Below the pieces are notes generated by a model that was given only the letters and a program-made list of their open reading frames with translations, ran no database searches and was not told where the DNA came from. 7,187 nt of DNA. It comes from Desulfuromonadales bacterium. Its GTDB lineage: Bacteria > Desulfobacterota > Desulfuromonadia > Desulfuromonadales > UBA2294. The stretch lies in assembly GCA_014859615.1 (NCBI GenBank), contig JACUTX010000132.1, forward strand, positions 1 to 7,187. Reading direction: 5' to 3'. The translations under genes and the position numbers were made by a program. Shown here piece after piece: positions 6,751 through 7,187 of the stretch. The stretch's first letter is position 1, and each line of letters opens with the position of its first letter.

Positions 6751-7187
6751 ATGATGGTGTCTGAGACCTGCAAGAAACGGCCTTTTGTCGGCGCCGATTT
6801 TCTTGACGACGATTTTGCAGCGATCTGTGAGATCCTCCTCGCCCGTCGTGCTTTTGATCTTTGTTGCTACAAAGATCGTTGTATCAAGCGTCGTATTGCC
6901 AGCCGCATTCGGGCTCGGGATTTTTCTGATTCAGCAGCGTATGTAGAGCTGCTCCGATCTGATGAAAAGGAGCTGGATGCTCTGCTGGCGGTTCTGACAA
7001 TTCATGTGTCGCAGTTTTTTCGCAACCCGTCGATGTTTCTGGTGCTGGAAAAAAAAGTGCTGCCGGAATTGCTGGTGCGAAAACAGCGAGAACAGGATGG
7101 TTGTCTGCGGATCTGGAGTGTCGGCTGTTCGAGTGGCGAGGAACCTTATTCTATCGCACTGCTGTTACAGGAGCAGGTGATCGATCA
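6751..7187 (+). CDS. CheR-family protein-glutamate O-methyltransferase, 3' end outside window
   Basis: CheR enzymes transfer methyl groups from S-adenosylmethionine to glutamates of chemoreceptors, tuning chemotaxis or other chemosensory pathways. Only the first 145 codons are present. An N-terminal helical CheR domain (about 16-95) has the basic YKDRCIKRRIASRIR segment at 40-54, the receptor-facing region in this family, and SQFFRNP at 87-93. The catalytic Rossmann domain begins with IWSVGCSSGEEPYSIALLL, whose GCSSGEEP (125-132) is SAM-binding motif I. ATG 6751 is the first start after an in-frame TAA at 6724-6726. ATG 6754 is equally possible because no good Shine-Dalgarno is seen (GAGAG is 15 nt away). 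The C-terminus is unseen, so extra domains (TPR, response regulator, CheB fusion) cannot be excluded and I do not assign a paralogue name. Five cysteines fall in the first 44 residues. Confidence 0.9.
   Translation, partial: MMVSETCKKRPFVGADFLDDDFAAICEILLARRAFDLCCYKDRCIKRRIASRIRARDFSDSAAYVELLRSDEKELDALLAVLTIHVSQFFRNPSMFLVLEKKVLPELLVRKQREQDGCLRIWSVGCSSGEEPYSIALLLQEQVID

Noticed and set aside
1..7187. Search for tRNA, CRISPR array, insertion sequence ends or a defence or toxin-antitoxin cassette
   Set aside because: The window is filled by five conserved genes with gaps of at most 246 nt. No direct-repeat array, cloverleaf or paired small genes were seen.

Overview
The window carries four complete genes and the start of a fifth, all on the + strand: trkA, trkH, lon, thiL and a partial cheR-type methyltransferase. 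Moderately GC-rich DNA, tight gene spacing, a TTG start for lon and the protein sequences suggest a Gram-negative bacterium. My best guess is a deltaproteobacterium of the Desulfuromonadales (Geobacter/Desulfuromonas/Pelobacter type). That guess rests on remembered resemblance of the CheR N-terminus and of the hairpin at the left edge, not on a search.

Layout. Positions 1-204 are a non-coding or relict leader. It holds a short REP-like hairpin (27-46) and, on the minus strand, an open frame with no stop between 202 and the window edge. trkA (205-1557) and trkH (1620-3062) encode the NAD(H)-binding gating ring and the membrane pore subunit of a Trk potassium uptake system. They are 62 nt apart, with a small perfect inverted repeat between them. 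A 246-nt gap (3063-3308) follows. It contains a consensus -10 hexamer flanked by two inverted repeats, a possible 23-codon upstream ORF and a strong Shine-Dalgarno sequence that points to a TTG start for lon (3309-5657). thiL (5654-6649) overlaps the lon stop by 4 nt, so lon and thiL are probably co-transcribed and translationally coupled. A plausible intrinsic terminator (6695-6724) closes that unit. A CheR-family methyltransferase begins at 6751 and runs off the right edge.

How they work together. TrkA and TrkH form one transporter complex. Lon (cytosolic ATP-dependent protease) and ThiL (last step of thiamine diphosphate synthesis) share a transcript but no known biochemical pathway. The methyltransferase starts a separate unit, probably chemosensory. 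All four complete genes have intact motifs and near-standard lengths. I see no tRNA, rRNA, CRISPR array, insertion sequence or phage gene, and no clear sign of a new multigene system. The points worth checking are small: the left-edge repeat and minus-strand frame, the control region of lon, and homopolymer tracts in thiL and the trkA leader.
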